Source of the DNA: Enterococcus sp. CSURQ0835
GTDB lineage: Bacteria; Bacillota; Bacilli; Lactobacillales; Enterococcaceae
Assembly: GCF_902706605.1 (NCBI RefSeq)
Contig: NZ_CACSLH010000015.1
Location: forward strand, 1-64,000
Direction of reading: 5' to 3'
Length of the DNA stretch: 64,000 nt
Below are positions 20,270-28,084 of this stretch, one piece after another; the first letter of the stretch is position 1, and each line of letters starts with the position of its first letter. The position numbers and the translations under genes were made by a program. The notes beneath the pieces were generated by a model. The model was given only the letters and a program-made list of their open reading frames with translations, was not told the origin of the DNA and ran no database searches.

Positions 20270-20902
20270 TTAATTCCTCCAGCCATTATTTTCCGCGATA
20301 TTCGCCTTTTTTTGTTTTGTCACATAAGGATTCCCTTTGACCGTAAAACGCAGCGGCAGATCCGTCCAGATCCCCTTATTCGGGATGCCGACTCGCGGCA
20401 ACTTTTCAACGGTGCGTGGATATTTACGTTTTTCTGGCACTAAATGGAGCGCACTTGAAAAAATCGATTCGCCGTACAAATTTTTTTCGATTCCCAGCGC
20501 TTCCACTAATTTTCCGGGGCCGTCACTTAACGCCACACCCGTTTTTCCGTTGCGATTTTTGATCATTTGCTCCAGCCCTGCTGCTGGTTCCAAACCGCGG
20601 ATCATCACCCCTTGAGGCAAGCCGACTTCCCGCGTGATCATATTTAAAATCAAGTGCGTGTGCATCGTGTACAGATAAATCGTGCCTGGCTTTTGATACA
20701 TCGCTTTTAGCCGTGGGGTTTTTCGCAGACCAAAACTGTGGGCCGCTTCATCATCTGGACCGAGGTAGGCCTCACAATCCACGATATAGCCGCCCAACTT
20801 CCCTTGAGGCGTGTCATGTTCCACATACATCCCCAACAAATATTCCGCCACTTCCGGCGTTTCATGTGTATTAAAAAATTCGATTACTTCATTCATTGTC
20901 AT
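20270..20902 (-). CDS. DNA-3-methyladenine glycosylase (MPG/AAG type)
   Basis: Base-excision repair enzyme that removes alkylated purines. The family pattern is clear: YLLGMYVEHDTPQGKLGGYIVDCEAYLGPDDEAAHSF (catalytic Glu-Ala-Tyr segment), MYQKPGTIYLYTMHTHLILN, GVMIRGLEPAAG and LSDGPGKLVEALGI. The start is uncertain: ATG 20902 has GGTG 6 bases upstream and gives 210 residues; ATG 20920 and TTG 20929 are alternatives. It heads the minus-strand run through DUF3013 into prmA. Confidence 0.9.
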   Translation of the reverse strand: MTMNEVIEFFNTHETPEVAEYLLGMYVEHDTPQGKLGGYIVDCEAYLGPDDEAAHSFGLRKTPRLKAMYQKPGTIYLYTMHTHLILNMITREVGLPQGVMIRGLEPAAGLEQMIKNRNGKTGVALSDGPGKLVEALGIEKNLYGESIFSSALHLVPEKRKYPRTVEKLPRVGIPNKGIWTDLPLRFTVKGNPYVTKQKKANIAENNGWRN

Positions 20903-21095
20903 TCTCTTCACCGTCTTCATGATACACAATATCGCCGTTACATGCTACGACTGCAAGCCACAAATAAAATTTTTTAACTAAAAAACAGTTCCGCTTCGTG
21001 CAAGTAAGCGGTCACTGGCGGTTTGATACTTTCTGCCCACCAGCCAGTGAGCCTTGCTGCCGAGAAGTTGGTTTGCGAAACTGGATTCAAAAAAT

Positions 21096-21103
21096 GCTAT
21101 ACT
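21096..21103 (+). promoter_or_regulatory. Extended -10 of rarA
   Basis: TGCTATACT with hexamer 21098-21103 lies 31 bases before the rarA start. No clear -35. Confidence 0.5.
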
Positions 21104-21134
21104 AAATGAAAAGTGACTGAAAAGGAGGGATTCC

Positions 21135-22433
21135 ATGCAGCAACCGTTAGCGTATCGCATGCGGCCGCGTAATTTAGCTGAAGTAGTCGGTCAAGAGCAT
21201 TTGGTCGGCCCAGGAAAGATCATTCGGCGGATGGTGGAAGCCAAGATGTTGTCGTCGATGATTTTATATGGACCACCAGGCACTGGGAAAACAAGCATTG
21301 CCAGCGCGATCGCCGGTTCGACTCACTACGCGTTTCGCATGTTGAATGCTGCCACTGATACGAAAAAAGATTTACAGATCGTCGCTGAAGAAGCCAAGAT
21401 GAGCGGCACCGTGATCTTATTATTAGATGAAGTCCATCGTTTAGATAAAACGAAACAAGATTTTCTTTTACCCCATTTAGAAAGTGGCCGGATCGTCATG
21501 ATCGGCGCGACGACTGAAAATCCGTATATTACCATCAATCCCGCGATCCGCAGTCGAACTCAGATTTTTGAAGTCAAACCATTGACCGAAGAAAATATCC
21601 AACAAGCGATCCAACAAGCATTGACTGATAAAGAGCGCGGTCTAGGAAACGAAGAGGTCACCCTTGATGAAGACGCTTTGTTGCATCTGAGTCGCGCGAC
21701 CAATGGTGATTTGCGTAGTGCGTTGAACGGTTTGGAGTTAGCCGTCCGCTCAACGCCCAAAGACGAAAACGGGGTGATCCATTTGACCCTTGCGATCATT
21801 GAAGAATGTGTTCAAAAAAAAGCACTGACTCACGATAAAGATGGGGATGCACATTATGATGTCATCTCCGCGTTTCAAAAATCGATTCGCGGCAGTGATG
21901 TTGATGCTGCTTTACATTATTTAGCGCGGTTAGTCGAAGCGGGTGATTTGCCGATCATTTGTCGGCGCTTGATGGTGATCGGGTATGAAGACATCGGGCT
22001 AGCCAATCCACAAGCTGCAGCGCGTACCGTTCAAGCGGTCCAAGCCGCTGAAAAATTAGGACTACCCGAAGCGCGTATTCCATTAGCGGATGCCGTCGTG
22101 GATTTGTGTCTGTCACCAAAATCAAATTCAGCGTACCAAGCACTAGATGCCGCGATCGCAGACATTCGTGCCGGTAAAGCCGGTGAAGTTCCCGATCATT
22201 TGCGCGACAGTCACTACCAAGGGGCTAAAAATTTAAACCGCGGGATCGGGTACCAATATCCCCATAATTTCGAACATGCTTGGGTCGATCAACAGTATTT
22301 ACCTACTAAATTAAAAAATGCGCACTACTATGAGCCCAAAGCCACGGGAAAATATGAACAAGCCCTCGGGCAACAATATTTTCGAATCAAGGAATGGAAA
22401 AAAGCGGCGAAGGACTCAGCGAAGAAAAAGTAG
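21135..22433 (+). CDS. rarA: Replication-associated recombination protein A
   Basis: AAA+ ATPase of the clamp-loader clade that acts at stalled replication forks. The 432 residues include Walker A GPPGTGKTS (46-54), Walker B LLLDEVHRL near 103, sensor 1 GATTENP near 129, and the C-terminal tetramerisation part with GYEDIGLANPQAA and YLPTKLKNAHYYEP. AAAAGGAGGG precedes the ATG. The downstream 6S RNA candidate matches the Bacillus arrangement in which bsrA lies near yrvN (rarA). Confidence 0.95.
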   Translation: MQQPLAYRMRPRNLAEVVGQEHLVGPGKIIRRMVEAKMLSSMILYGPPGTGKTSIASAIAGSTHYAFRMLNAATDTKKDLQIVAEEAKMSGTVILLLDEVHRLDKTKQDFLLPHLESGRIVMIGATTENPYITINPAIRSRTQIFEVKPLTEENIQQAIQQALTDKERGLGNEEVTLDEDALLHLSRATNGDLRSALNGLELAVRSTPKDENGVIHLTLAIIEECVQKKALTHDKDGDAHYDVISAFQKSIRGSDVDAALHYLARLVEAGDLPIICRRLMVIGYEDIGLANPQAAARTVQAVQAAEKLGLPEARIPLADAVVDLCLSPKSNSAYQALDAAIADIRAGKAGEVPDHLRDSHYQGAKNLNRGIGYQYPHNFEHAWVDQQYLPTKLKNAHYYEPKATGKYEQALGQQYFRIKEWKKAAKDSAKKK

Positions 22434-22506
22434 GTGTAATGCTTTGCCGCTTTCTAAGCCGATCAAGCAAAGCGCTTTGATCACCAGTAAATATAATTCG
22501 CTTTCA

Positions 22507-22535
22507 TTGACAATTTATCAGGCTTTTTATAGAAT
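22507..22535 (+). promoter_or_regulatory. Upstream consensus promoter of the 6S region
   Basis: TTGACA (22507-22512), 17 bases, TAGAAT (22530-22535). It would start transcription near 22542, about 90 bases ahead of the mature 6S end. Confidence 0.7.
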
Positions 22536-22598
22536 AGAGCCAACAAAGAAAATACGATTTGATTCAGCTGATCGAAGTTTTGAGCAAGTCGTAATTCA

Positions 22599-22627
22599 TT
22601 GCAACTTTATATTTCCTGTGCTACTAT
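22599..22627 (+). promoter_or_regulatory. Proximal promoter of the 6S region
   Basis: TTGCAA (22599-22604), 17 bases, TACTAT (22622-22627) with TG just upstream. It would start at about 22632-22634, at the foot of the closing stem. Confidence 0.7.
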
Positions 22628-22630
22628 TGA

Positions 22631-22834
22631 GATGGAAATTCTGTGATGTGCGCGTTGCCCATTTCAGTGTTGACCGAACATTTTTATTGATATCTTGGGA
22701 TCTGTCTTGTGTCAAAGCAGGCGACATGCCTTTTCATTTGGTAGTTCAATGCTTAGACCGTGGAACCCACCTGCTAGACTTTGCGGGATCAATACTCTCG
22801 GGTGAATAACGGCATCGACGGAGTTTTCCATTCT
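22631..22834 (+). ncRNA. ssrS: 6S RNA candidate
   Basis: A roughly 200-base non-coding stretch between rarA and the next gene. The ends pair (ATGGAAA 22632-22638 with TTTTCCAT 22824-22831). Further in, GTTGCC pairs with GGCATC, ATTGAT with ATCAAT, and AAAGCAGG with CCTGCT, giving one long interrupted hairpin with a central bubble, the form of 6S RNA, which binds housekeeping RNA polymerase. The position beside rarA, a promoter placed exactly at the 5' stem and a terminator at 22847-22877 agree. An open frame across it (22318-22809) mostly overlaps rarA and is not a gene. Confidence 0.75.
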
Positions 22835-22846
22835 TTTAGAATGAAA

Positions 22847-22877
22847 GAGCAATTTGCTTTTGCAAATTGCTTTTTTC
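22847..22877 (+). terminator. Terminator of the 6S RNA
   Basis: AGCAATTTGC-ttt-TGCAAATTGCT followed by TTTTT. A small CATTC/GAATG hairpin lies just before it. Confidence 0.85.
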
Positions 22878-22894
22878 TGTATATGGAGGACATG

Positions 22895-23173
22895 ATGATT
22901 CGAATTTTATTATTTGTGCTAGCTTTATTGTTACTATTTTGCAGCTATTATTTATGGAAAAAAAATGCCGGCCTCTTCTTGCTGATCGAAAAAAATCGCG
23001 ACAATCAAAGTTTCTTTCGCAATTTCGCCATCAGCTATGGTATCCTCGGCATCTTCGGTCTAGTGATCGGCTTTTTGAACCAAACGAACTACTCACTACT
23101 TTACCTCGTGGTCGTCTTGATCTGCTCTGCGATTTTCAGCTTACGCTTTGCCGGTAAAATGAAAAAGAGCTAA
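22895..23173 (+). CDS. Small membrane protein, unknown function
   Basis: A 92-residue protein with three hydrophobic segments (about 2-17, 45-60 and 66-84) separated by a basic loop (KKNAGLFLLIEKNRDNQSFFRN), and a basic tail. GGAGG at 22885-22889 fits ATG 22895 best; ATG 22892 is only two bases from it. I do not recognise a functional family. It lies 18 bases after the 6S terminator and may rely on read-through or a promoter I cannot see. Confidence 0.65.
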   Translation: MIRILLFVLALLLLFCSYYLWKKNAGLFLLIEKNRDNQSFFRNFAISYGILGIFGLVIGFLNQTNYSLLYLVVVLICSAIFSLRFAGKMKKS

Positions 23174-23175
23174 GA

Positions 23176-23205
23176 TTGTCAATTTCCGCTAAAATGTTCT
23201 AAAAT
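23176..23205 (+). promoter_or_regulatory. Promoter of the universal stress protein gene
   Basis: TTGTCA (23176-23181), 18 bases, TAAAAT (23200-23205). Confidence 0.5.
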
Positions 23206-23263
23206 AAAGAGGAAAAGAAAATGGTTGCCAGCTACCTTTGCTGGTAAAAGGAGTGGAATTGTG

Positions 23264-23734
23264 ATGGAACAACAATATCAAACGATCATGGTCGCCGTTG
23301 ATGGTTCGAGTGAAGCTGAGCTCGCGTTTAAAAAAGCTGCCAACGTTGCCAAGCGAAACGAAGCCGAATTGATCTTGGCTCACGTGATCGACACGCGGGC
23401 ATTTCAAACCGTGTCATCCTTTGACAATACATTAGCCGAACAAGCCACCGATATGGCAAAACAAACGCTTGCCGACTACGAAAAATACGCACAAGGGATC
23501 GGCTGTAAAAAAATTACCAAAGTGATCGAGTACGGTGCACCAAAATCCGTCATCGCCAATCAGATTCCAGAAAAACACCATGTTGATTTGATCATGTTAG
23601 GCGCGACTGGGTTAAATGCCGTTGAACGGCTCTTTATTGGTTCGGTCTCTGAATATGTTATTCGCAATGCTGGCTGTGATGTGCTGATCGTCCGGACAGA
23701 TCTTGACAACCAATTGCCAAAAGAAGAAGAATAA
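23264..23734 (+). CDS. Universal stress protein, UspA family
   Basis: A 156-residue cytoplasmic nucleotide-binding protein. It shows the N-terminal IMVAVDGSSEAELAFKKA and the C-terminal ATP-binding GATGLNAVERLFIGSVSEYVIRNAGCDVLIVR (G-2x-G-9x-G-S), so it should be of the ATP-binding type. AAGGAG lies 10 bases before ATG 23264 and 7 before GTG 23261; either could be used. Regulatory target unknown. Monocistronic with its own promoter. Confidence 0.92.
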   Translation: MEQQYQTIMVAVDGSSEAELAFKKAANVAKRNEAELILAHVIDTRAFQTVSSFDNTLAEQATDMAKQTLADYEKYAQGIGCKKITKVIEYGAPKSVIANQIPEKHHVDLIMLGATGLNAVERLFIGSVSEYVIRNAGCDVLIVRTDLDNQLPKEEE

Positions 23735-23812
23735 TTTTTCAGTTCTCAAGGGTTTATTGATACGCTTTCTTAAAAATGGTGCTATGATTAAATGTGAAGA
23801 GGGTGCAAAGAA

Positions 23813-24091
23813 ATGAAAGAATTTACTATCAAAGAAGTAGAAGATTATTTGACACAACGCGTCTCAGGAATCACGGTCATCAATGCCGGTGTTGAATTTC
23901 CTGATCGCAAAGAAGCGTTCCACGTCGAAGGTGAAAAAGATTATTATGTCTTTGCCAACAATGATGGGACTTACGAATTCACAGACGGTTCTAAAACCGA
24001 CAAGATCACGAACCACGACGAAGACGGCAATGTCTTGAGCGAAGAAGATTTTCTCGACAAAGTCATCAAGATCATCGTAGCAGAAGAATAA
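23813..24091 (+). CDS. Small acidic protein, unknown function
   Basis: A 92-residue acidic soluble protein (EEVEDYLTQR at the start; KTDKITNHDEDGNVLSEEDFLDKVIK at the end) with no signal or membrane segment. GAGGGTG precedes the ATG, and TGCTATGAT at 23780-23788 is an extended -10, so it is transcribed alone up to the terminator at 24103. I do not recognise the family. Confidence 0.7.
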   Translation: MKEFTIKEVEDYLTQRVSGITVINAGVEFPDRKEAFHVEGEKDYYVFANNDGTYEFTDGSKTDKITNHDEDGNVLSEEDFLDKVIKIIVAEE

Positions 24092-24102
24092 ACTATACTA
24101 TC

Positions 24103-24146
24103 AAAAAATGCGCTAGCTATCAGACGATGGCTAACGCATTTTTTTG
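24103..24146. terminator. Bidirectional terminator
   Basis: AAATGCG and TAGC pair with GCTA and CGCATTT; A and T runs flank the stem on both sides. It ends the small acidic protein gene and the crcB pair. Confidence 0.85.
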
Positions 24147-24148
24147 AT

Positions 24149-24499
24149 TTAAATCGCTCGCCCCATCATGATCCCGATCAAACTGAATAAAATCCCCAGC
24201 ACATAGGTAGCTGTGATGTAACGATAAAACATCGAACGGTCGTGTTGCCATAAAACGAGCAGTTCAAAGTTGAACGTTGAAAAAGTCGTATACCCGCCCA
24301 TGATCCCAGTTCCGATAAATAAATACACTGGCTGGGCTAAATGCAGTCCGAAAAAAATTCCCAGAAGCAGGCTGCCAGTTAAATTAATAAAGAAAGTCGC
24401 TTTTGGTAAATGTTTCGTCCGATCTTCAAAGTATTGATTCAACGCAAAACGCATCATCGCACCAATCGCAGCGCCACTTCCGACTAATAGAGCGTTCAT
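24149..24499 (-). CDS. crcB: Fluoride channel subunit, CrcB/Fluc family (second of pair)
   Basis: A 116-residue four-helix membrane protein that, as an inverted dimer, lets toxic fluoride out of the cell. It shows GSGAAIGAMMRFALNQYF in helix 1, TFFINLTGSLLLGIFFG in helix 2 with the conserved Asn, and GTGIMGGYTTFSTFNFE, the Thr-Thr-Phe-Ser-Thr-Phe Na+/F- pore motif, in helix 3. It overlaps the upstream crcB by 4 bases. Paired genes of this kind normally give heterodimers. Confidence 0.93.
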   Translation of the reverse strand: MNALLVGSGAAIGAMMRFALNQYFEDRTKHLPKATFFINLTGSLLLGIFFGLHLAQPVYLFIGTGIMGGYTTFSTFNFELLVLWQHDRSMFYRYITATYVLGILFSLIGIMMGRAI

Positions 24500-24876
24500 A
24501 GTTTCACCTGCTTACGTTGATAGAGTGATTCCCCTAAAAAGACTAGTCCAAGACCGCCAGCTAACGATAAGCCAAAGTACAAAAGCGCTAACCAATAATG
24601 CGCGCTTAACACCAGCTGCATCACATCTAACGCAAATGATGAAAACGTCGTTAAGGCTCCGCAAAAGCCGACGCCGATTCCTAATACGAGACGCGCCGAG
24701 AGATCGATGTCACTTAAAATGTGTTTGACCACCCAACTGAAAAATAGACAGCCGATCAAATTCACCACTAAGGTCGCTAAGGGAAAGACCCCACCGATTT
24801 TTGGAAGCCACTCACTGACTAAAAAACGAATCGCACCACCACAAAAAGCAAACAGCGCGATCACTAAGTAATCCAT
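24496..24876 (-). CDS. crcB: Fluoride channel subunit, CrcB/Fluc family (first of pair)
   Basis: A 126-residue four-helix protein: GGAIRFLVSEWLP, TLVVNLIGCLFFSWVV and GVGFCGALTTFSSFALD carry the conserved Arg, Asn and TTFS elements. AGGAG lies upstream of the ATG. The leader (24877-24950) is AT-rich and I could not fold a fluoride riboswitch in it, so the pair is probably expressed constitutively. Confidence 0.93.
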   Translation of the reverse strand: MDYLVIALFAFCGGAIRFLVSEWLPKIGGVFPLATLVVNLIGCLFFSWVVKHILSDIDLSARLVLGIGVGFCGALTTFSSFALDVMQLVLSAHYWLALLYFGLSLAGGLGLVFLGESLYQRKQVKL

Positions 24877-24951
24877 TACCTTTCATCTCCTCTGAAATTC
24901 CCATCTCACTATATAATTAATAAAAACTTAACGCAACTATTCCGAGAAATC

Positions 24952-24986
24952 GTTTTATTCTTAAACATAATATGTTAGAATAAAAC
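24952..24986. promoter_or_regulatory. Large inverted repeat in the crcB/HAD divergent promoter region
   Basis: GTTTTATTCT and AACAT pair with ATGTT and AGAATAAAAC, the two arms differing only by a 2-base insertion. The right arm contains TAGAAT, usable as a -10 for the HAD gene. It may be an operator. Confidence 0.45.
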
Positions 24987-25016
24987 AAATTCAAACATTA
25001 AAAAGCAGGTTTAAAC

Positions 25017-25706
25017 ATGAAAGGAATCATTTTTGATTTTAATGGGACGATGTTTCTCGATTCCCCACTCCATGAACAAGCTTGGCTCCACATGATTACA
25101 AAATACTCAAAAGCTACGCTGGAGCCAACTGAAATCGTCAAACAGATCCACGGTCAAACCAATGCCGCGATCTTGAAACATTTTATCTCACCTGAGCTCA
25201 CGGATACTCAAATCGCAAAACTGGCTGGTGAAAAAGAAAGTTATTATCGGCAATTGGTAAAAGCCGATCCGACCCAGATCCAATTAACAGCTGGCTTAGC
25301 TGAAGTATTGGATACGTTAGTGATAGAACAGATTCCCCTGACCATCGCTTCAGCTGCGCCTCAAGCGAATATGGATTTTTATTTTGAGATCTTTGATTTG
25401 GCTCGCTGGTTTGATCAACGCAACGTCGTAGTAGATGATGGAACGTTTCCTGGCAAGCCCGCGCCGGATATTTTTTTGAAAGCTGCGGCAAAGTTAAACT
25501 TAGATCCAACTGACTGCATGGTGATCGAGGATTCCTATTCCGGCCTACAAGCTGCTCGGAATGCTGCGATCGGTTCCATTGTTGCGATCGATCCTACCGG
25601 GCACAACACACCATTATTTGAAGCCGAAAACTTAGCCCCAAATGGGATCATCAAAGATTTTACCCACTTTGAACAAAACATACTTGACCCACTATTCGTT
25701 CATTAA
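25017..25706 (+). CDS. HAD-superfamily phosphatase/mutase, beta-phosphoglucomutase-like
   Basis: A 229-residue haloacid-dehalogenase-fold protein with a helical cap (about 15-90). Motif I is FDFNGT (Asp7 nucleophile), motif II is in TIASAAP, motif III is the Lys of KPAPDIFLKAA, and motif IV is VIEDSYSGLQAA. The second Asp of the usual DxD in motif I is Asn9. This Asp acts as general acid/base in mutases and phosphatases of the family, so activity may be altered. Substrate unknown. A weak AGCAGG site precedes the ATG. Confidence 0.85.
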   Translation: MKGIIFDFNGTMFLDSPLHEQAWLHMITKYSKATLEPTEIVKQIHGQTNAAILKHFISPELTDTQIAKLAGEKESYYRQLVKADPTQIQLTAGLAEVLDTLVIEQIPLTIASAAPQANMDFYFEIFDLARWFDQRNVVVDDGTFPGKPAPDIFLKAAAKLNLDPTDCMVIEDSYSGLQAARNAAIGSIVAIDPTGHNTPLFEAENLAPNGIIKDFTHFEQNILDPLFVH

Positions 25707-25737
25707 AAGATGAACGGCTCGGCCTGATCAGAAATTC

Positions 25738-25780
25738 AAAAAACCGCTGTTGAACTCACACTTCAACAGCGGCTTGTTTT
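25738..25780. terminator. Bidirectional terminator between HAD gene and pncA
   Basis: CCGCTGTTGAA (25744-25754) pairs perfectly with TTCAACAGCGG (25762-25772); A run before and T run after. Confidence 0.92.
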
Positions 25781-25788
25781 CGTCATTT

Positions 25789-26334
25789 TTAAATCAGTGT
25801 CGCGCCTAACGTATTTTTAAAATGTTGCAGTGCCCAGTCATGTCCCACTGGATCAAAACTAGCAACCGCATGTTCTGGGATCACTAGTTTATATCCGAGA
25901 TTATACGCATCGACTGCAGTGTGCAAGATACAAATATCCGTACAGACACCGGTCAAACATAATTCGGTGATGCCGCGTTCTCGCAGCCGAATATCTAAAT
26001 CAGTTCCACTAAAAGCAGAATAATGTCGCTTGTCGATCCAATAGACATTTTGGCGGTCTTGATTTTTAGCATAAACAGCTTTTAATGAACCGTACAATTC
26101 ACGCCCTGCTGTTCCGATCAAGTTATGGGGTGGAAATAACTTCATCTCAGGATGGTACTGATCATCTTCATCATGACCATCGATCGCAAAGACGACAAAA
26201 TCATCATTTGCAATCGCGTCTTTAGTCAGCTGGACGAGCGTTGGTTCGATCGCTTGACCCGCAGCTCCGGTCGTCAATTTACCAGCGGTTGCCACAAAAT
26301 CATAAGTGTAATCAATCGAGAGTAAAGCTTTCAT
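25789..26334 (-). CDS. pncA: Nicotinamidase (isochorismatase-fold)
   Basis: Converts nicotinamide to nicotinic acid for NAD salvage. The 181 residues contain the catalytic triad Asp8, Lys102 (in DKRHYSAF) and Cys131 (in GVCTDICILHTA), and the metal site DGHDEDDQYHPE (Asp52, His54, His61). It fits with the niacin-type transporter at 7481-8089. The gene is 12 bases downstream of mtnN and closes the nudF-(86 aa)-mtnN-pncA run. Confidence 0.92.
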   Translation of the reverse strand: MKALLSIDYTYDFVATAGKLTTGAAGQAIEPTLVQLTKDAIANDDFVVFAIDGHDEDDQYHPEMKLFPPHNLIGTAGRELYGSLKAVYAKNQDRQNVYWIDKRHYSAFSGTDLDIRLRERGITELCLTGVCTDICILHTAVDAYNLGYKLVIPEHAVASFDPVGHDWALQHFKNTLGATLI

Positions 26335-26346
26335 GAAGGTTGCCTC

Positions 26347-27039
26347 CTATTTTAAGTGCTGGACGAATTCCGTGACTAATTCCGCGGAAGCTTTCCCAGT
26401 GTGTTCAACAAATTCTTCGTGGGTCTCAGTCGCAGCTTGATCGGCGGTATCACTTAACGCCCGCAAGATCAAAAACGGGATCCCAAATTGAGCAGCAGTT
26501 TGCCCGATCGCGGTGCTTTCCATCTCCAGTGCGAGTGCGTCAGGAAAATTTTGTTTGATGGCATGCGTTTTTTCCGGACTACTGATGAAGCTATCCCCGG
26601 AAACGATCAAGCCCTCATGAACTTTTTGGCCGACTTTTTCGGCGGTTTTGATCATTTCTTGCCGTAAATAAACCGAGCTATCGTAATACAACGGCATGCC
26701 GGGAACTTGGCCGATTTTATAGCCAAAGGTGGTTGCATCGACATCGTAATACGCCACTTTGTCTGCCACGACCAAATCGCCGATCGCCAGTCCAGAACCG
26801 ATCCCACCTGCTGTCCCGGTGTTGATCACCATGTTGACTTTATATTGATGGATCAACAGTGTCGTTGTGATGGAAGCTAGCACTTTGCCGATCCCCGAAC
26901 GGACGACGATCACTTCATGATTGCCCAGGCTACCGGAAATAAACAAAGCCCCAGCTTGTTCCCAAGACAGCGGGTGATCCAAGCGTTCCCGTAAACTTTT
27001 GATTTCTTCTTCCATAGCACCAATAATACCGATTTTCAT
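26347..27039 (-). CDS. mtnN: 5'-methylthioadenosine/S-adenosylhomocysteine nucleosidase
   Basis: Cleaves the adenine from methylthioadenosine and S-adenosylhomocysteine, clearing the by-products of SAM use and providing the LuxS substrate. The 230-residue protein shows the start MKIGIIGAMEEEIKSL, the NTGTAGGIG motif, and the active-site segment LALEMESTAIGQTA and LRALSDTAD. AGGAGG lies before the ATG. It sits between a small membrane protein and pncA. Confidence 0.95.
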   Translation of the reverse strand: MKIGIIGAMEEEIKSLRERLDHPLSWEQAGALFISGSLGNHEVIVVRSGIGKVLASITTTLLIHQYKVNMVINTGTAGGIGSGLAIGDLVVADKVAYYDVDATTFGYKIGQVPGMPLYYDSSVYLRQEMIKTAEKVGQKVHEGLIVSGDSFISSPEKTHAIKQNFPDALALEMESTAIGQTAAQFGIPFLILRALSDTADQAATETHEEFVEHTGKASAELVTEFVQHLK

Positions 27040-27054
27040 CTAACATCCTCCTCT

Positions 27055-27315
27055 TTAAATAAAAAAGACGGCCAGCATCGTCAAGACTAGTAATACTAAA
27101 ACGATCAAGATCGCTTTATTTAAAAAATTCCCTGTCTCCCGTTGCTTTTCGTTTTCACCGCTGCGGGTTTTTTTCGCTGGCGGTTTTTGTTTCAGTTCTT
27201 TCCGATAAAAATTATTTTTTTGTTTTTCCGCGATTTGTTGCCGTTCTTGTTCACGGGCTAAGCGCGCATTTTTTTCTTTACGGCGGCGGATCTCTTCACG
27301 ATTCACCAATGGCAT
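27055..27315 (-). CDS. Small tail-anchored basic membrane protein
   Basis: An 86-residue protein with a highly charged N-terminus (REEIRRRKEKNARLAREQERQQ, coiled-coil like) up to residue 62, and a single C-terminal hydrophobic segment (about 67-85). The pattern recurs in the nudF-mtnN interval of related bacteria, but the role is unknown. It starts 3 bases after the nudF stop and mtnN's... gene order places it within one operon of four genes. Confidence 0.7.
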   Translation of the reverse strand: MPLVNREEIRRRKEKNARLAREQERQQIAEKQKNNFYRKELKQKPPAKKTRSGENEKQRETGNFLNKAILIVLVLLVLTMLAVFFI

Positions 27316-27318
27316 GAT

Positions 27319-27891
27319 TTATTTCATCGCTCCTTTTACTTGCATGAGTTCCCAATACTGAACAGCAAAAATCGTTTTCGCATCACAGATCACACCGTCT
27401 GTGATCGCTTGTTTTGTTTCTTCTAACGTCAATTCGTAAAGCTCTAACACTTCATCATCGTCTTGCGGGCGTGGGTGACTGACTTTTTTCAAACCTTGTG
27501 CAGCATAGACATATAACTTTTCATCTGAAAAGCCCGGTGACAAATACATCTCCGCCACATACGTGAGCGTCTCTGCTTGATAAGCCGTCTCTTCTTCTAA
27601 TTCGCGGCGGGCGGTGACCTCAGGATGTGTCCCTTCCCCGGGATCGATCTTACCAGCTGGAACTTCTAAGACGACTTTTTCTAAAGGTTTGCGAAATTGT
27701 TTGACCATCACGATTTTATTTTCAGCCGTGATAGGAATCGTCGCCACCCCGCCAGGATGAAAGACTAGTTCTCGTTGGCTCGTACCGCCATTGGGCAAGG
27801 CAACGTCGTCTAAATACACGTCGATGATCTTGCCTTTAAAAATCTCTTTGCGGTGGATCGTCTTTTCTTCAAAATCTTTGTATTCTAGCAT
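27319..27891 (-). CDS. nudF: ADP-ribose pyrophosphatase (Nudix)
   Basis: Hydrolyses ADP-ribose to AMP and ribose 5-phosphate. ATG 27891 (MLEYKDFEEKTIHRKEIF) gives 190 residues; the AGGAGG is 12 bases upstream, rather far, but no closer start exists. The Nudix box is GKIDPGEGTHPEVTARRELEEETA: the REL-EE core is intact, the spacing before it is two residues longer than in the standard pattern, and the last Gly is Ala. A TGATACAAT extended -10 lies before the ribosome site. First gene of the run to pncA. Confidence 0.88.
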   Translation of the reverse strand: MLEYKDFEEKTIHRKEIFKGKIIDVYLDDVALPNGGTSQRELVFHPGGVATIPITAENKIVMVKQFRKPLEKVVLEVPAGKIDPGEGTHPEVTARRELEEETAYQAETLTYVAEMYLSPGFSDEKLYVYAAQGLKKVSHPRPQDDDEVLELYELTLEETKQAITDGVICDAKTIFAVQYWELMQVKGAMK

Positions 27892-28084
27892 CTTGAAATG
27901 TTTCCTCCTCAAATGTCTTGGTCCCATTGTATCACAGAAAATTCTTACGTTTTTTCTAAATCTGAAAAATCCATCTTTGGTCTGATACTAATCGTTTAAG
28001 GTTTCATGCTAAAATGAACCTGTAAAGTAATCGAAGTAAAACACATAAATAAGTCAGCTTTACGTATAGATTAGGAGGATCGTT

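Noticed and set aside
22318-22809. Open frame overlapping the rarA end and the 6S RNA region
   Set aside because: No ribosome site, a third of it is inside rarA in another frame, and the rest coincides with a structured RNA candidate.
23226-23246. Small CCAGC/GCTGG hairpin before the universal stress protein gene
   Set aside because: A 5-bp stem in the leader is too short to claim regulation.
24877-25016. Possible fluoride riboswitch upstream of the crcB pair
   Set aside because: A GATGG-like string exists, but the conserved pseudoknot and terminator elements cannot be assembled.
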